From assembly GCF_023283945.1 (NCBI RefSeq), contig NZ_JAKIKW010000006.1:124001-188000 (forward strand): DNA of 64,000 nt. The letters are read 5' to 3'. Position numbers and translations under genes: made by a program. This DNA comes from Shewanella gelidimarina (lineage in GTDB: Bacteria > Pseudomonadota > Gammaproteobacteria > Enterobacterales > Shewanellaceae). The notes below the pieces were generated by a model, which saw only the letters and a program-made list of their open reading frames with translations, had not been told where the DNA came from and searched no databases. Shown piece after piece: positions 19,828 through 28,535 of this stretch; the first letter of the stretch is position 1, and every line of letters starts with the position of its first letter.

Positions 19828-19962
19828 ATGAAAGTTGTTATTCCGGTTGCGGGTCTGGGGACTCGTATGTTGCCCGCGACAAAAGCTATTCCGAAAGAGA
19901 TGCTGCCGATCGTTGATAAGCCGCTTATTCAATACATTGTGAATGAGTGTATTTCGGCTGGC
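19828..19962 (+). pseudogene. galU: galU 5' fragment, cut off by an insertion sequence
   Basis: The frame opens [19 protein letters not shown] and continues [20 protein letters not shown] through about 45 residues, the clear N-terminus of UTP-glucose-1-phosphate uridylyltransferase (usual length about 300). Homology stops after the 'ISAG' segment, where the IS3-family terminal repeat begins. The other side of the element does not continue galU but holds an unrelated GNAT fragment, so the rest of galU has been deleted. A functional galU must lie elsewhere if the cell makes UDP-glucose this way. Confidence 0.9.
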
Positions 19963-19970
19963 TATTCTGG

Positions 19971-20880
19971 TCAAGCACAACCGGACACCTGACTTTGTAA
20001 TTTATCATAGTTGATTGGTGTTAAATCATCGAGCGTTGTGTGCAACCGCTCATGGTTGTAATACCTAATGTATTCTTCAACATCTTGCTTCATTGACTCT
20101 CGTGTTAAATGCACAATGTTTAACAGCCACTCGTGTTTTAAACTACCAAAAAATCGCTCAACTACAGCGTCATCCAAACAGGCTCCAACACTGCTCATAG
20201 AGGCTAACATTCCGTTTTTAGTTAGTAAGCTTTGGAACTGTTTACTCGTATATTGTGAGCCTCTGTCGCTGTGAAATATAACGCCGTTACCTGGTCGTCT
20301 AAGTGTTATAGCCATCTGTAATGCTCGTTCTACTAAGCTAACCGTCATTCGCTTAGATAGACTCCAGCCAATGATACGCCTAGAGTTCAAATCCATTACG
20401 ATTGCTAGGTAGAGCCAGCCTTGGTTAGTCCTCAGATACGTGACATCACCAGCCCAAGCTTGGTTTGGCTGAGACGGGTTAAAGTTCTGGCTCAGCACAT
20501 TATCTGCAACGCTGTCGCTGTGTTTTCGTTTCGTCGTGACTTTATAAGCTTGACGCTGAGTCACCACTAATCCTAACTTACGCATAATCGAACGAGTGCG
20601 ATAACGGCCAATAACAAAGCCTTCTTCACGGAGCTTTTTAGCTAACTGACGTGAGCCTAAACTGTTACTACTACGCTTGAAGAGGCGCTTTGCCGTACGG
20701 TACAGGTTTAGCTCATTTTCGCTAATAATCTTAGCGGGTCTCGTTAGCCAGTCATAATAGGCACTGCGACTGACTTTCAGTACCTTACAAACTGTTTTTA
20801 TTTCGAATTGAGAGCGGTTGTCTCGGATATACCGAAACTTTACTTCATTTCTTTCGCGAAGAAGGCACTGGCCTTTTTTA
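19971..20880 (-). CDS. IS3-family transposase OrfB (DDE catalytic part)
   Basis: The frame is open from the A6 slippery stretch (complement of 20874-20879) to TGA at 19971. It encodes about 300 residues made by -1 frameshift from orfA. The HTH_21-type start reads [20 protein letters not shown]. The rve integrase core follows, with [17 protein letters not shown] and [14 protein letters not shown] providing D, D and E. The last few codons run into the terminal repeat. An internal ATG at 20583-20585 gives a shorter 204-residue frame, but the homology clearly extends further. It looks intact. Confidence 0.88.
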
Positions 20881-21127
20881 ATATTTCTTTCTCTACCCGA
20901 AGCTGTTTAACCTCTTTTCTTAGGGCTAAAAGCTCGGCTCTCTCATCTGAAGTTACATTAGAACTCTCTAGCTCCTCATCCTTCTGTTTCCAGGTATACA
21001 GCAGGTTTGATGATACACCAAGCGCGTCTGCGGCTTGTGGAACGCTATAGCCTTGCTCGGTTATTAAGCCTAAAGCTTCCTCTTTAAACTCTTTGGTGTA
21101 AGTTCGGTACTGTCTTTTCGTATTCAT
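20840..21127 (-). CDS. IS3-family transposase OrfA (helix-turn-helix)
   Basis: About 95 residues beginning MNTKRQYRTYTKEFKEEALG, with a helix-turn-helix (YSVPQAADALGVSSNLLYTW) and a C-terminal leucine-zipper-like coiled coil ([20 protein letters not shown]). ATG 21127 has GAGGTGAG just upstream and is preferred to an in-frame start 11 codons earlier. Near the 3' end a run of six A followed by GG (minus strand, complement of 20872-20879) is a standard -1 frameshift site leading to the OrfAB fusion transposase. Confidence 0.88.
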   Translation of the reverse strand: MNTKRQYRTYTKEFKEEALGLITEQGYSVPQAADALGVSSNLLYTWKQKDEELESSNVTSDERAELLALRKEVKQLRVEKEILKKASAFFAKEMK

Positions 21128-21192
21128 GCTCACCTCAATCGTTGGTTCTATTATCCACAATCAAGGTGTCCAGATCGATTAGACCAGAATAG

Positions 21193-21344
21193 TAGTCGTC
21201 GGAGCGGGTATTCTTGTTCACGCTATCGACGACTCAGCCAAAGATTTTTACACAAGATTTGGCTTCAAAAAATCCACATTTGATCCTATGGTGTTTATGG
21301 CTAGAGTAAAGGATATTGAAGCGGTTCAAAAAGCATTAATTTAA
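21193..21344 (+). pseudogene. GNAT-family toxin (TacT-like) 3' remnant
   Basis: About 50 codons remain, ending at TAA 21342-21344. They read VVGAGILVHAIDDSAKDFYT and then RFGFKKSTFDPMVFMARVKD. The 'lvHAiDdsAk.FY.rfGF' signature is the C-terminus of GNAT acetyltransferase toxins that pair with DUF1778-type antitoxins. The 5' part and any antitoxin gene are gone, cut at the IS3-family end at 21192. It carries no start and is not expected to be functional. Confidence 0.8.
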
Positions 21345-21369
21345 AGGATGTCCCTGTGTCAGGATAGAT

Positions 21370-22690
21370 AATTGGACTCCCCACTCTCTAATCAGTTACG
21401 TTATATCTCAATTCTCACGAGATTTTGGAGTCCAAAATGAAAGGTACTATTATTGGCGTTGATCTGGCTAAAAATGTGATTCAAGTTTGTGTCTTCACAA
21501 ATAACAAGGTGCACTCAAATACTGAAATGGCACCTAATGAATTTACTGGCTGGCTTGCCAACTCAGCCCCCGTAACCATAGTCTTTGAAGCTTGTGGAAT
21601 GTCTAATTACTGGAAACAAAAAGCAGGATCATTTGGTCATGAAGCTAAATTAATTTCGGCCAAGTTAGTCTCAGCCGTCAGACAAAATCAAAAAACGGAC
21701 AAAAATGATGCCTTAGCGATTGTTCAGGCCGCACTGTTACCTGAGGTCAATTTCATCACGGGTAAATCGCTCGAACAGCAGCAACTGCAATCCATCATGA
21801 GGTTACGAGAACTTGCTATCAAACAAAAAACCGCGTCGAGTAACCAGCTCATCTCGTTACTGGCAGAGTTTAATATTGTGGTGTCGAGCAGAAATGGCGG
21901 CTTGCGTGGTGTCATTGAATCCACTTTAGAAAATGCTGAAAATGACTTTTCTTGTGAATTTCGAGGTGCTCTTGCCGCAGCCTGGCAACATCATTTATCC
22001 ATAGTAAAATCCATCGAGACTTATGATCTGTGTTTGGAACAATCACTTGACACTCACCCAGAGGCTCAAAAATTATTAAAAATTGAAGGTGTGGGTACCA
22101 TCAATGCGATTAATCTCTATATCGCATTGGGCTGCGCTGATATTGGTGTCGTTTCCAGAGGGAAAGATGCTTCCGCCTGCATTGGATTGACCCCGATTCA
22201 ATATTCTTCAGGTGGAAAGGTCAAACTGGGTTCGATAGGAAAACACGTTAAAAATAGCATTCTCAGAAGCCAGTTAATCACTGGCGCATTGTCAGCGGTC
22301 AGTCATATAGTCAAAAGAGAAGCCAAAACGACTAAGGAGCGTTGGGTCCAAGCTCTGGTTGAGTGACGGGGTAAAAAATGTGCGGCTGTGGCGTTAGCCA
22401 ATAAGACGGTCAGAACCGCCTATGCCATGCTCACACAGGGTACAGAGTATAAAGCAGAATTAATTTCAGTTTAAAAAGCGTTCAAACAACAAAAATGCAC
22501 AATCGAAGATTAAAAATCAGCCAGTTAAGGTAGTCGGCATCAATGAGCCTTGAGCTCGCAGGTTAGATTTATCCACTGGTTCGCGTAAATATCATAGAGC
22601 CTGAGTTCGCTACTCAATTGAGAGCTCGTACATAAGTTCGCATTTATTTCTTCAAGAGTGCCTGTTTGTTGTTGACACCGGGGAGTCCAC
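21370..22690 (+). mobile_element. IS110-family element of the IS1111 type (transposase broken)
   Basis: The transposase frame is bracketed by a subterminal inverted repeat: GGACTCCCC at 21374-21382 and GGGGAGTCC at 22680-22688. Such subterminal repeats, and a longer noncoding right end (about 205 bases here, 22475-22680), are features of the IS1111 group. In that family a noncoding end encodes the RNA that guides target choice. Exact outer ends cannot be fixed because these elements leave no clear target duplication. The right end abuts group II intron sequence; the left end lies about 25 bases after the GNAT stop. Confidence 0.7.
21437..22474 (+). pseudogene. IS110-family transposase with an internal stop
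   Basis: Full frame of about 345 codons. The N-terminal DEDD RuvC-like domain shows IIGVDLAKNVIQVCVF, VFEACGMSNYW and KTDKNDALAIVQ. The C-terminal domain has LLKIEGVGTINAINLY and ACIGLTPIQYSSGGK with the conserved serine. At 22364-22366 a TGA interrupts the frame; it continues GKKCAAVALANKTVRTAYAM to TAA 22472-22474, as in intact relatives, and CGA to TGA is the simplest explanation. ATG 21437 with GGAG upstream is the likely start. The domains before the stop are complete, so residual activity cannot be excluded. Confidence 0.85.
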
Positions 22691-23033
22691 ATAAGATGCC
22701 CACTATAGTGCGGAGAGTTATTTGATCACGAAAGAGCACTGTCCAATCTCTTTCCAACTCTCGTGCCTTTTGGCCACAGCGTATAAACCACTTCCGCTGT
22801 TTCTCGCATAACGCACCTTACATGGATTCACTTACGTTCATCATACTGACTCCCTAGCACTCACCCGATTGTGGTTATCAGGAGGAGCGTCCTCTCACGA
22901 TTCAGCTCCCGTCCAATGGACTTCGTTACATTGTCAGACTCGCTGCTTTATTCAGAGTCTTAGGGTCATCTGGTGATACAGATGGTTCACTCTTATCGCG
23001 GTGAACAGCGCTTCATACGACTTCAGGTCGCAC
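22691..23033 (-). mobile_element. group II intron, 5' fragment (domain I region)
   Basis: On the minus strand the segment begins GTGCGACCTGAAGTCGTATG at 23033, matching the GTGYG 5' end of bacterial group II introns. It continues through stretches typical of domain I (GAACGTAAGTGAATCCATG, TTATGCGAGAAACAGCGGAA). About 343 bases are present. It then stops at the right end of the IS110-type element, with no reverse-transcriptase frame and no domain V visible. It is a dead fragment, probably truncated by that insertion or by deletion beside it. The 22475-23164 stretch holds no protein gene. Confidence 0.7.
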
Positions 23034-23164
23034 GGACAAAAGCGAGTTACGCACAGGCATGTCTCTGGACATAATCAATGATGATTTTTGATAATAACAA
23101 GGAATTACCAAATGACTCCTTTGGTTTAGCTTCAACTTAACCCGTAGTTCTAGAGGTTTGCACA

Positions 23165-23491
23165 GTGGATATTAAAAAAATTAAGTTTCTTGCTAAGGAA
23201 TTACAGAACGCTTTACCGTTTGGTCGCGAGGGGATTGTTACTCCCGAAGAGTACGCCCATGCACTTGCTATAGCTGACGAACTGACAGACGACTACAAAG
23301 ACAGCTATGCGATTTTGCTCAATGTGTTGTGGCCTCCCATTCAGTGTTATGAGGATACAGCGCCCGAATTTACTGAATTTAATGAGCGATTTGCTAAATC
23401 AGAGGTAGAAGATAAGAAAAGGCAAGTTGAGTTGATCAAATCAAGATTAAACCAACCTGAAATCGACGTTGATATTGATGGCCTCCTTTAA
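23165..23491 (+). CDS. small protein resembling the N-terminal part of HigA-type antitoxins
   Basis: 108 residues from GTG 23165, acidic. The central part (PEEYAHALAIADELTDDYKD, then LLNVLWPPIQCYEDTAPEF) is similar in pattern to the N-terminal region of antitoxin/regulators with an 'eYe.AL..i..L.......l..L...ie.yE' layout. The usual C-terminal helix-turn-helix is absent. It could be a truncated antitoxin or an unrelated hypothetical. The family call is by pattern only. No partner toxin gene is adjacent. Confidence 0.45.
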   Translation: MDIKKIKFLAKELQNALPFGREGIVTPEEYAHALAIADELTDDYKDSYAILLNVLWPPIQCYEDTAPEFTEFNERFAKSEVEDKKRQVELIKSRLNQPEIDVDIDGLL

Positions 23492-23629
23492 TACGGGCGT
23501 ACACCAAGCTAAGTCTGCAAGATTATAACGCTCTGATTTGATCAACAACGCCGTTAATCTCTATACCGCTTATAATGTTCAAATGGAGTTACGTGATTTT
23601 ATCACCTTGCTCGTGACATTTGGAATGAA

Positions 23630-23971
23630 CTAACTCAAAAATCTCTCTTCATACTTACAAATGAGATCAGCAAGCTTGTTTAGCTCAATTGCCAATTCAG
23701 TATCAGGCTTTGCTCCCCACAATTGCTCTATTCGCTTCAGAGCAAACTGATGTTCGGCTGAATTAGATATTTTACCTCCTGCCAAAATGTCTCTGATGGC
23801 GATTGCCAGATCTGAGTCATCTTTGAGGAATGTCGCTTTTTCCTCATCTATAGCGTCAAAGATATTATCGTAACTGATAGGTTCCTCTTTTTGAGCGCAA
23901 GATCTATTAATTGCCGATTTTTTAGTGTTGTTATTTGCAGCTTCTTTGTTTATCGATGATTTTATATTCAT
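23630..23971 (-). CDS. small hypothetical protein with HigA-like C-terminal stretch
   Basis: 113 residues, convergent with the gene at 23165. The first 35 residues are polar and low-complexity. The last 45 (HQFALKRIEQLWGAKPDTEL then AIELNKLADLICKYEERF) match in pattern the antitoxin segment 'y..AL.RIe.L..a.pgT.e.deL..La.Li..YE'. As in its neighbour, no DNA-binding domain follows. Two unlike proteins carrying the same half-domain side by side is curious. Function is unknown. Confidence 0.45.
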   Translation of the reverse strand: MNIKSSINKEAANNNTKKSAINRSCAQKEEPISYDNIFDAIDEEKATFLKDDSDLAIAIRDILAGGKISNSAEHQFALKRIEQLWGAKPDTELAIELNKLADLICKYEERFLS

Positions 23972-24525
23972 TCAGAAATACCAACTTAATACCCTCGTCT
24001 TATTATACTCAATTTTAATAGAGTAAGTCAGAACGCTTTGTGCATAGTACTAAGGCTGAGCGTTGGCATTTGTTCGTTCAACGAATGCCAACGCTGATGT
24101 TGAAGTATTAAAATCAACTTTTAAGCTCAGTGTTTGATGAGGTCAAACTGTCTCAAAAAGCCATTCTCGGACAAGTTAATGTCTCATGCTAAAATTAAGT
24201 TCACGTATAAGTAACTGAATAATTGATATTTATAGAGGGTTTTTGGAGAAGTGTAGAATAGGGTACAACATTTTTTAATTCTACTAAATGCAAATTTTTT
24301 GGTGTGTTAAATGATTTTAGTTCTAAAACCCTGCGAATATAGCAAGTTTAGCTAGCTAGCTAGCCTCCAGCTTATGCAGATGATTATAATTAGTTACCTA
24401 ATTTCGTCCAAGAGGGTACCTTTCGGGTACTGCTAAATGAGTATATGTATAAAGTGGGTTGTGTTAAAATCACCAGCCTTAGCTATGACAGATAATAGCG
24501 TCGATATTTTAAGATATCTTAGACT
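23972..24525. other. 554-base gap with one strong hairpin, upstream of wbpM
   Basis: A perfect 12-bp stem, AGCGTTGGCATT with AATGCCAACGCT, lies at 24059-24095 around a 13-base loop; no T-run follows, so it is not a normal terminator. A smaller stem (GTACC/GGTAC) is at 24418-24432. The rest is AT-rich and probably carries the promoter for the gene at 24526, but I cannot pick -35/-10 elements with confidence. No ops/JUMPstart element was found. Confidence 0.45.
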
Positions 24526-26511
24526 ATGAATTTTATGAACTTTAAGGATTTGGGGCGGAAAATGGACTTTTTGCAAGGCATATTCAAGTTACCACGCGCT
24601 CAAAAGCGTTTCGTGAGCTTGTTAGTTGATTCTTTATTTTTATTATTTGCTTTTTGGAGTGCTTTATTAGTTCGTTTAGATGACGTTTCGGTTTTAGCTG
24701 ATCGCAATTATTGGCTGGTTTTATTGTTTGTACTGCCTGTTAGTTTGTACGTGTTTGCTAAACTTGGCCTTTATCGTGCGGTATTGCGTTATATGGGGTT
24801 ACAAGCTGTGGTAGCGATTGCTTCCGGAGTCGTTGTATCGACGATAACGTTGGTGCTGATAGCATTTTATACGGAAGCTAATATTCCTCGAACCTTCCCA
24901 CTTATTTACGCCGCTTTTGCACTGGTTTTTATTGGCGGTTCACGAGCAATGGTTCGCTCGTTGGTAGGAACCGGTATCAAGCGTATTGGTGAACCCGTGA
25001 TCATTTATGGCGCGGGGGTTAGTGGGCGTCAGCTTCTAAGTTCTTTAGCCCAAAGTCACGAATATTATCCTTTTGCGTTTGTCGATGATGATGAAAGTTT
25101 GCATGGAACGGTTATTCAAGGGGTGCATGTTCATTCACCTTCTATTATTCGTAAACTTATCAAGCAAAAGTCAGCAACTAAAGTGCTATTAGCGATACCG
25201 AGTGCTAGTAGGAGTAAGCGTCAGAGTATCTTGTTAACTCTCGAGTCTTTGGCCGTTCAAGTGCTTACTATCCCCGCGATGGCTGATTTGGTGAACGGCA
25301 AAAAGCTATACAGTGATATTAAAGAAGTTGAGATTGAGGATTTGCTTGGAAGGGACTCTATCTCTCCTCGTGAGGATCTTCTTTCTGCCAATATTACCAA
25401 CAAAGTTGTTCTGGTAACCGGAGCTGGAGGTTCTATTGGCTCTGAACTGTGTCGCCAGATTATAAAGCAATCACCTGCTAAATTGGTTTTGTTTGAACTC
25501 TCAGAATTCGCTTTATATGCGATAGAGAGGGAATTAAGGACGATTGCTTTAGAGCTTAATTTAGATGTACCTATTTTCCCTCTGATGGGGTCGGTCCAGC
25601 GTGAGAATCGAATTCAGGCTGTAATGGAGTCCTTTAGCGTTCAAACGGTCTACCATGCTGCAGCATACAAGCATGTGCCTCTTGTTGAGCACAATGTAGT
25701 GGAAGGAGTTCGAAATAATGTGTTCGGGACTCTATATACCGCAAGAGCTGCAATTGCTGCCAAGGTAGAAACGTTTGTTTTAATTTCGACAGATAAAGCG
25801 GTTCGCCCAACTAATGTCATGGGCACCACAAAACGTATGGCTGAATTGGTATTGCAGGCTTTCGCTAAAGAAAATAAGCACACTCGTTTTTGCATGGTTC
25901 GCTTTGGTAACGTTTTAGGCTCATCAGGTTCTGTAGTACCTTTATTTCGAACTCAAATCGCTAATGGTGGCCCTGTTACTGTTACTCACCCTGAAATCAC
26001 TCGTTTTTTCATGACTATTCCAGAAGCATCGCAACTCGTTATTCAGGCGGGTGCTATGGGTAAAGGGGGTGATGTTTTCGTATTGGATATGGGCAAATCA
26101 GTAAAAATTGTAGATTTAGCCTCGAAGATGATCCGCTTGAGTGGATTTGAAGTTAGAAACGAGATCAATCCAGATGGTGATATAGCGATTGAGTTTAGCG
26201 GTTTACGACCTGGTGAAAAGCTCTACGAAGAGTTGCTTATTGGTGATGATGTTACCGGAACTGAGCACGAACGTATTATGACTGCGAATGAGTCATGTTT
26301 GAGTTGGAATGAATACTCCATCATATTGGAAAGACTTGATAAAGCTTGTCATGCATTCCAACACGAAGTGATTCGCGATATTTTGCTTACTACGCCGACA
26401 GGCTTTAATCCAACTGATGGTATCTGCGACTTGGTATGGCAACAAGGTGTGTCAGCAAGAGAGACGGATTCGATAAAAGAAACTGCAAAAGTTATCCCGT
26501 TAGTTTCTTAA
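24526..26511 (+). CDS. wbpM: WbpM-type UDP-GlcNAc 4,6-dehydratase, membrane-bound
   Basis: 661 residues. Four hydrophobic helices lie in the first 150 residues (for example FVSLLVDSLFLLFAFWSALL), then a CoA-binding-like Rossmann region (YGAGVSGRQLLSSL). The catalytic SDR domain starts at about residue 300 with VVLVTGAGGSIGSELCRQI. Catalytic-site segments are YHAAAYKHVPLVEHN and STDKAVRPTNVMGTTKRMAE. The usual tyrosine is a methionine (about M432) before K436, the S-M-K triad known from large WbpM homologues. Product: UDP-4-keto-6-deoxy-HexNAc. ATG 24562 behind GGCGGA is a plausible alternative start. It could feed the WbpV-like reductase at 18130. Confidence 0.93.
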   Translation: MNFMNFKDLGRKMDFLQGIFKLPRAQKRFVSLLVDSLFLLFAFWSALLVRLDDVSVLADRNYWLVLLFVLPVSLYVFAKLGLYRAVLRYMGLQAVVAIASGVVVSTITLVLIAFYTEANIPRTFPLIYAAFALVFIGGSRAMVRSLVGTGIKRIGEPVIIYGAGVSGRQLLSSLAQSHEYYPFAFVDDDESLHGTVIQGVHVHSPSIIRKLIKQKSATKVLLAIPSASRSKRQSILLTLESLAVQVLTIPAMADLVNGKKLYSDIKEVEIEDLLGRDSISPREDLLSANITNKVVLVTGAGGSIGSELCRQIIKQSPAKLVLFELSEFALYAIERELRTIALELNLDVPIFPLMGSVQRENRIQAVMESFSVQTVYHAAAYKHVPLVEHNVVEGVRNNVFGTLYTARAAIAAKVETFVLISTDKAVRPTNVMGTTKRMAELVLQAFAKENKHTRFCMVRFGNVLGSSGSVVPLFRTQIANGGPVTVTHPEITRFFMTIPEASQLVIQAGAMGKGGDVFVLDMGKSVKIVDLASKMIRLSGFEVRNEINPDGDIAIEFSGLRPGEKLYEELLIGDDVTGTEHERIMTANESCLSWNEYSIILERLDKACHAFQHEVIRDILLTTPTGFNPTDGICDLVWQQGVSARETDSIKETAKVIPLVS

Positions 26512-26576
26512 TTCGTCCTCAAGTTTATTTAAAGGCCAATTGTTAATTCGTCCTCAAGTTTATTTAAAGGCCAATT
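26508..26576 (+). repeat. 34-bp direct duplication across the wbpM stop codon
   Basis: The stretch TTAATTCGTCCTCAAGTTTA and the following 14 bases occur twice, at 26508-26541 and 26543-26576, with one base between. The first copy includes the wbpM stop. The second copy ends in the left arm of the terminator, so the left arm AAGGCCAA exists twice but the right arm only once. Confidence 0.85.
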
Positions 26577-26599
26577 CTTAGAGTTGGCCTTTTTTGTTT
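26567..26599 (+). terminator. rho-independent terminator of wbpM
   Basis: AAGGCCAA pairs with TTGGCCTT around a short loop and is followed at once by TTTTGTTTTT. A clear terminator for the + strand. Confidence 0.85.
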
Positions 26600-26629
26600 T
26601 TAAAGGGGTAAAAAAATCGGTATAAGCGA

Positions 26630-26913
26630 AGACGGTTAGGGGCTGGTTAAGAGCCGGTTTAGAGCCGGTTTAGAGCCGGAAAAGTCGAAGGCCGGTTAAG
26701 AGCCGGTTTAGAGCCGATAAAAGCCGGTAAGGGCCGAGAAGGGTTAGAGCCGGGAAAAGCTAAGACGGTTTAGGGCTGATAAAAGCCGGTAAAAGCAGGT
26801 TAAGAACCGGGAAGATCAAAGACGGTTGAAGGCCGGTAAAGGTAGATTAAAAGCCGGGAAGGGCAGGTTAAGAGCCGATTAGAGCTGAGACGATTAAGGG
26901 CTGTTTTTTACCT
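26630..26913 (+). repeat. degenerate 11-bp minisatellite (GAGCCGGTTTA family), array A
   Basis: About 24 head-to-tail units of 8-18 bases. The commonest are GAGCCGGTTTA, GCCGGTAAAA, GACGGTTTAGG and GAGCCGATTA. Nearly all Gs and purines are on the + strand. Unit length drifts, so no reading frame is kept. The array begins about 30 bases after the wbpM terminator. The remaining 200 bases before rmlB2 look like ordinary leader sequence. Confidence 0.8.
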
Positions 26914-27114
26914 AACCTCATTGTGTAGGTTCATTCATAATATAGACGGAATGTGCTTCTTCAAAGACATTGGGTGTATGTGAGAAGAGATTGTTAAAGT
27001 AGTTGAGGCAAAATTCCCCACGCGGAATTAGTTTTTGAGTTCTTGGTTTAGTTGAAAGTAGTTAAATTGTGCTCTGTAGTCATGCCCTATTGTGGGCTAT
27101 AGCTTAGCGCTTTT

Positions 27115-28182
27115 ATGGAGTATTTTAAGTTGGCTGTGGTAATAAATAGCAAGACAAATAAAGTCATACTTATAACCGGTGGTTCAGGCTTTATCGGTTC
27201 TGCGTTAGTACGTTTTATTATTGAACAGACACAAAATGAGGTTGTTAATATTGACAAGCTCACGTATGCGAGTTCACCTTCCGCGTTGGCCTGTATTGAA
27301 CATAGCGCGCGTTATCAATTTATAAAGGGTGATGTATGCGATCGGGTGTTACTGCTACGCGTATTGGATCAATTTAAGCCAGATGCCATTATGCATCTAG
27401 CAGCTGAAAGCCATGTTGATCGCTCTATCAGCGGTGCTGATGAGTTTATACAGACCAATATTGTTGGCACATTTACACTATTGGAAGCTTGTCGAGATTA
27501 CTACTCGGCCTTGCAAGGTGATAAGCAGCAAAAGTTTCGCTTCCTTCATGTGTCCACTGATGAAGTGTATGGTGATTTACCTGATGGAGGTAGGTTCACT
27601 GAACAATCAAGCTATGCGCCTAGTTCGCCATATTCTGCGAGTAAAGCTGCCGCAGATCATCTTGTACGCGCTTGGTACAGAACATACGGCCTGCCAGTCG
27701 TATTATCAAACTGTTCTAACAACTATGGCCCATATCAGCATGTTGAAAAGCTGATCCCTCTTACTATATCAAACGCACTTGAAGGCAAGTCAATTCCTAT
27801 TTATGGCTCCGGTAAGCAGATAAGAGATTGGTTATACGTTGACGATCATGTACGAGCACTTTATCAGGTAGTGTGTCATGGGACATTGGGTGAAACTTAT
27901 AATGTCGGTGGTAATACAGAGATGCAGAACATTGATGTCGTCAAAGAGATTTGCAACATTCTTGAAGATGTCGCTGCGGATAACCCATATTCGCTGAAGG
28001 GTAGTGATAAGAGTGTTGACGGTTTTGCGAGCTTGATATCATTTGTGAACGACAGGCCAGGTCATGACGTACGTTATGCTATTGACGCGAGTAAAATCGA
28101 AAAAGAATTGGGTTGGAAACCGCAAGAATCTTTTGAGTCGGGACTGCGGAAGACGGTTGAGAGCAGGTTTAGGGCCGGTTAG
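27115..28182 (+). CDS. rmlB: dTDP-glucose 4,6-dehydratase, second copy with altered C-terminus
   Basis: 355 residues, clearly homologous to the gene at 13678 ([50 protein letters not shown]). All catalytic motifs are intact. It carries an N-terminal extension of about ten residues. The C-terminus is abnormal: after LRKTVE the copy at 13678 continues for about 25 residues, whereas here the frame runs into repeat DNA and ends SRFRAG, the TAG stop being part of a GGCCGGTTAG repeat unit. Whether the shortened tail matters for dimer stability is unknown. The next gene on this strand, rmlC2, is beyond an inverted gene. Confidence 0.92.
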   Translation: MEYFKLAVVINSKTNKVILITGGSGFIGSALVRFIIEQTQNEVVNIDKLTYASSPSALACIEHSARYQFIKGDVCDRVLLLRVLDQFKPDAIMHLAAESHVDRSISGADEFIQTNIVGTFTLLEACRDYYSALQGDKQQKFRFLHVSTDEVYGDLPDGGRFTEQSSYAPSSPYSASKAAADHLVRAWYRTYGLPVVLSNCSNNYGPYQHVEKLIPLTISNALEGKSIPIYGSGKQIRDWLYVDDHVRALYQVVCHGTLGETYNVGGNTEMQNIDVVKEICNILEDVAADNPYSLKGSDKSVDGFASLISFVNDRPGHDVRYAIDASKIEKELGWKPQESFESGLRKTVESRFRAG

Positions 28183-28535
28183 AATCCGGTTAGAAGCCGG
28201 TAAAAGCTAAGACGGTTTAGAGACGGTTAGAGCTGGGAAGATTGAAGGCCGGGAAGGGCTGAGACGGTTTAGGGACGGTTAGATGCCGGGTAGAGCAGAT
28301 GAAAGCCGATAAAGATTAGATTAAGGGCAGGGAAGAGCAAAGACGGTTTAGGGCCGAACAAAGCAAAGACGGTAAGATCGAATGTGCTGTTATCCGTTAG
28401 CCTTGCTTCGTCTTGGTTTGCATCGTTTTGGTTTGTACATCACAGCCTGTATCGTCTCAGCTTCTATCGTCTCAGCATTATCCGGCTTTAAATCGGCTCT
28501 TAACCGATTATCACCTTCTCAGCTTGTACAGTTTC
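28150..28535. repeat. degenerate minisatellite, array B, with inverted arms
   Basis: From 28150 to about 28380 the units read on the + strand (AGGGCCGGTTAG, AAGCCGGTAAAAGC, AAGACGGTTTAG). From about 28400 to 28535 they read on the - strand (for example CGGCTTTAAATCGGCTCTTA; words such as AAGCTGAGACGAT on the complement). The + arm contains the stop of rmlB2; the - arm contains the stop of the gene at 28519. The whole 336-base gap between the convergent genes is repeat or repeat-derived. Confidence 0.8.

Larger units (their letters stand above)
19962..21192 (-). mobile_element. IS3-family insertion sequence
   Basis: About 1.23 kb, with orfA and orfB on the minus strand. The two ends match when read inwards: CTATTCTGGTC at 19962-19972 and its complement at 21182-21192, then nine unlike bases, then GGACACCT at both ends (19983-19990 and complement 21164-21171). 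I therefore take the outer 11-bp match as the terminus, although the inner repeat could be the true IR. No target-site duplication is visible (CTGG before, TAGT after). Together with unlike genes on either side, this points to recombination between two copies and loss of the DNA between them. Confidence 0.85.

Noticed and set aside
19962..21192. Target-site duplication of the IS3-family element
   Set aside because: The bases at the two ends (CTGG and TAGT, or AAC and GAT for the inner repeat) do not match.
24059..24095. Integron attC site
   Set aside because: The perfect hairpin lacks the RYYYAAC/GTTRRRY core pair and no integrase gene is present.
24350..24366. Repeated TAGC string before wbpM as a phase-variable tract
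   Set aside because: Only about four units and not inside a gene or a recognisable promoter spacer; likely chance.
26630..28535. Diversity-generating retroelement or retron as origin of the arrays
   Set aside because: No reverse transcriptase frame and no template/variable repeat pair with adenine-specific changes can be seen here.
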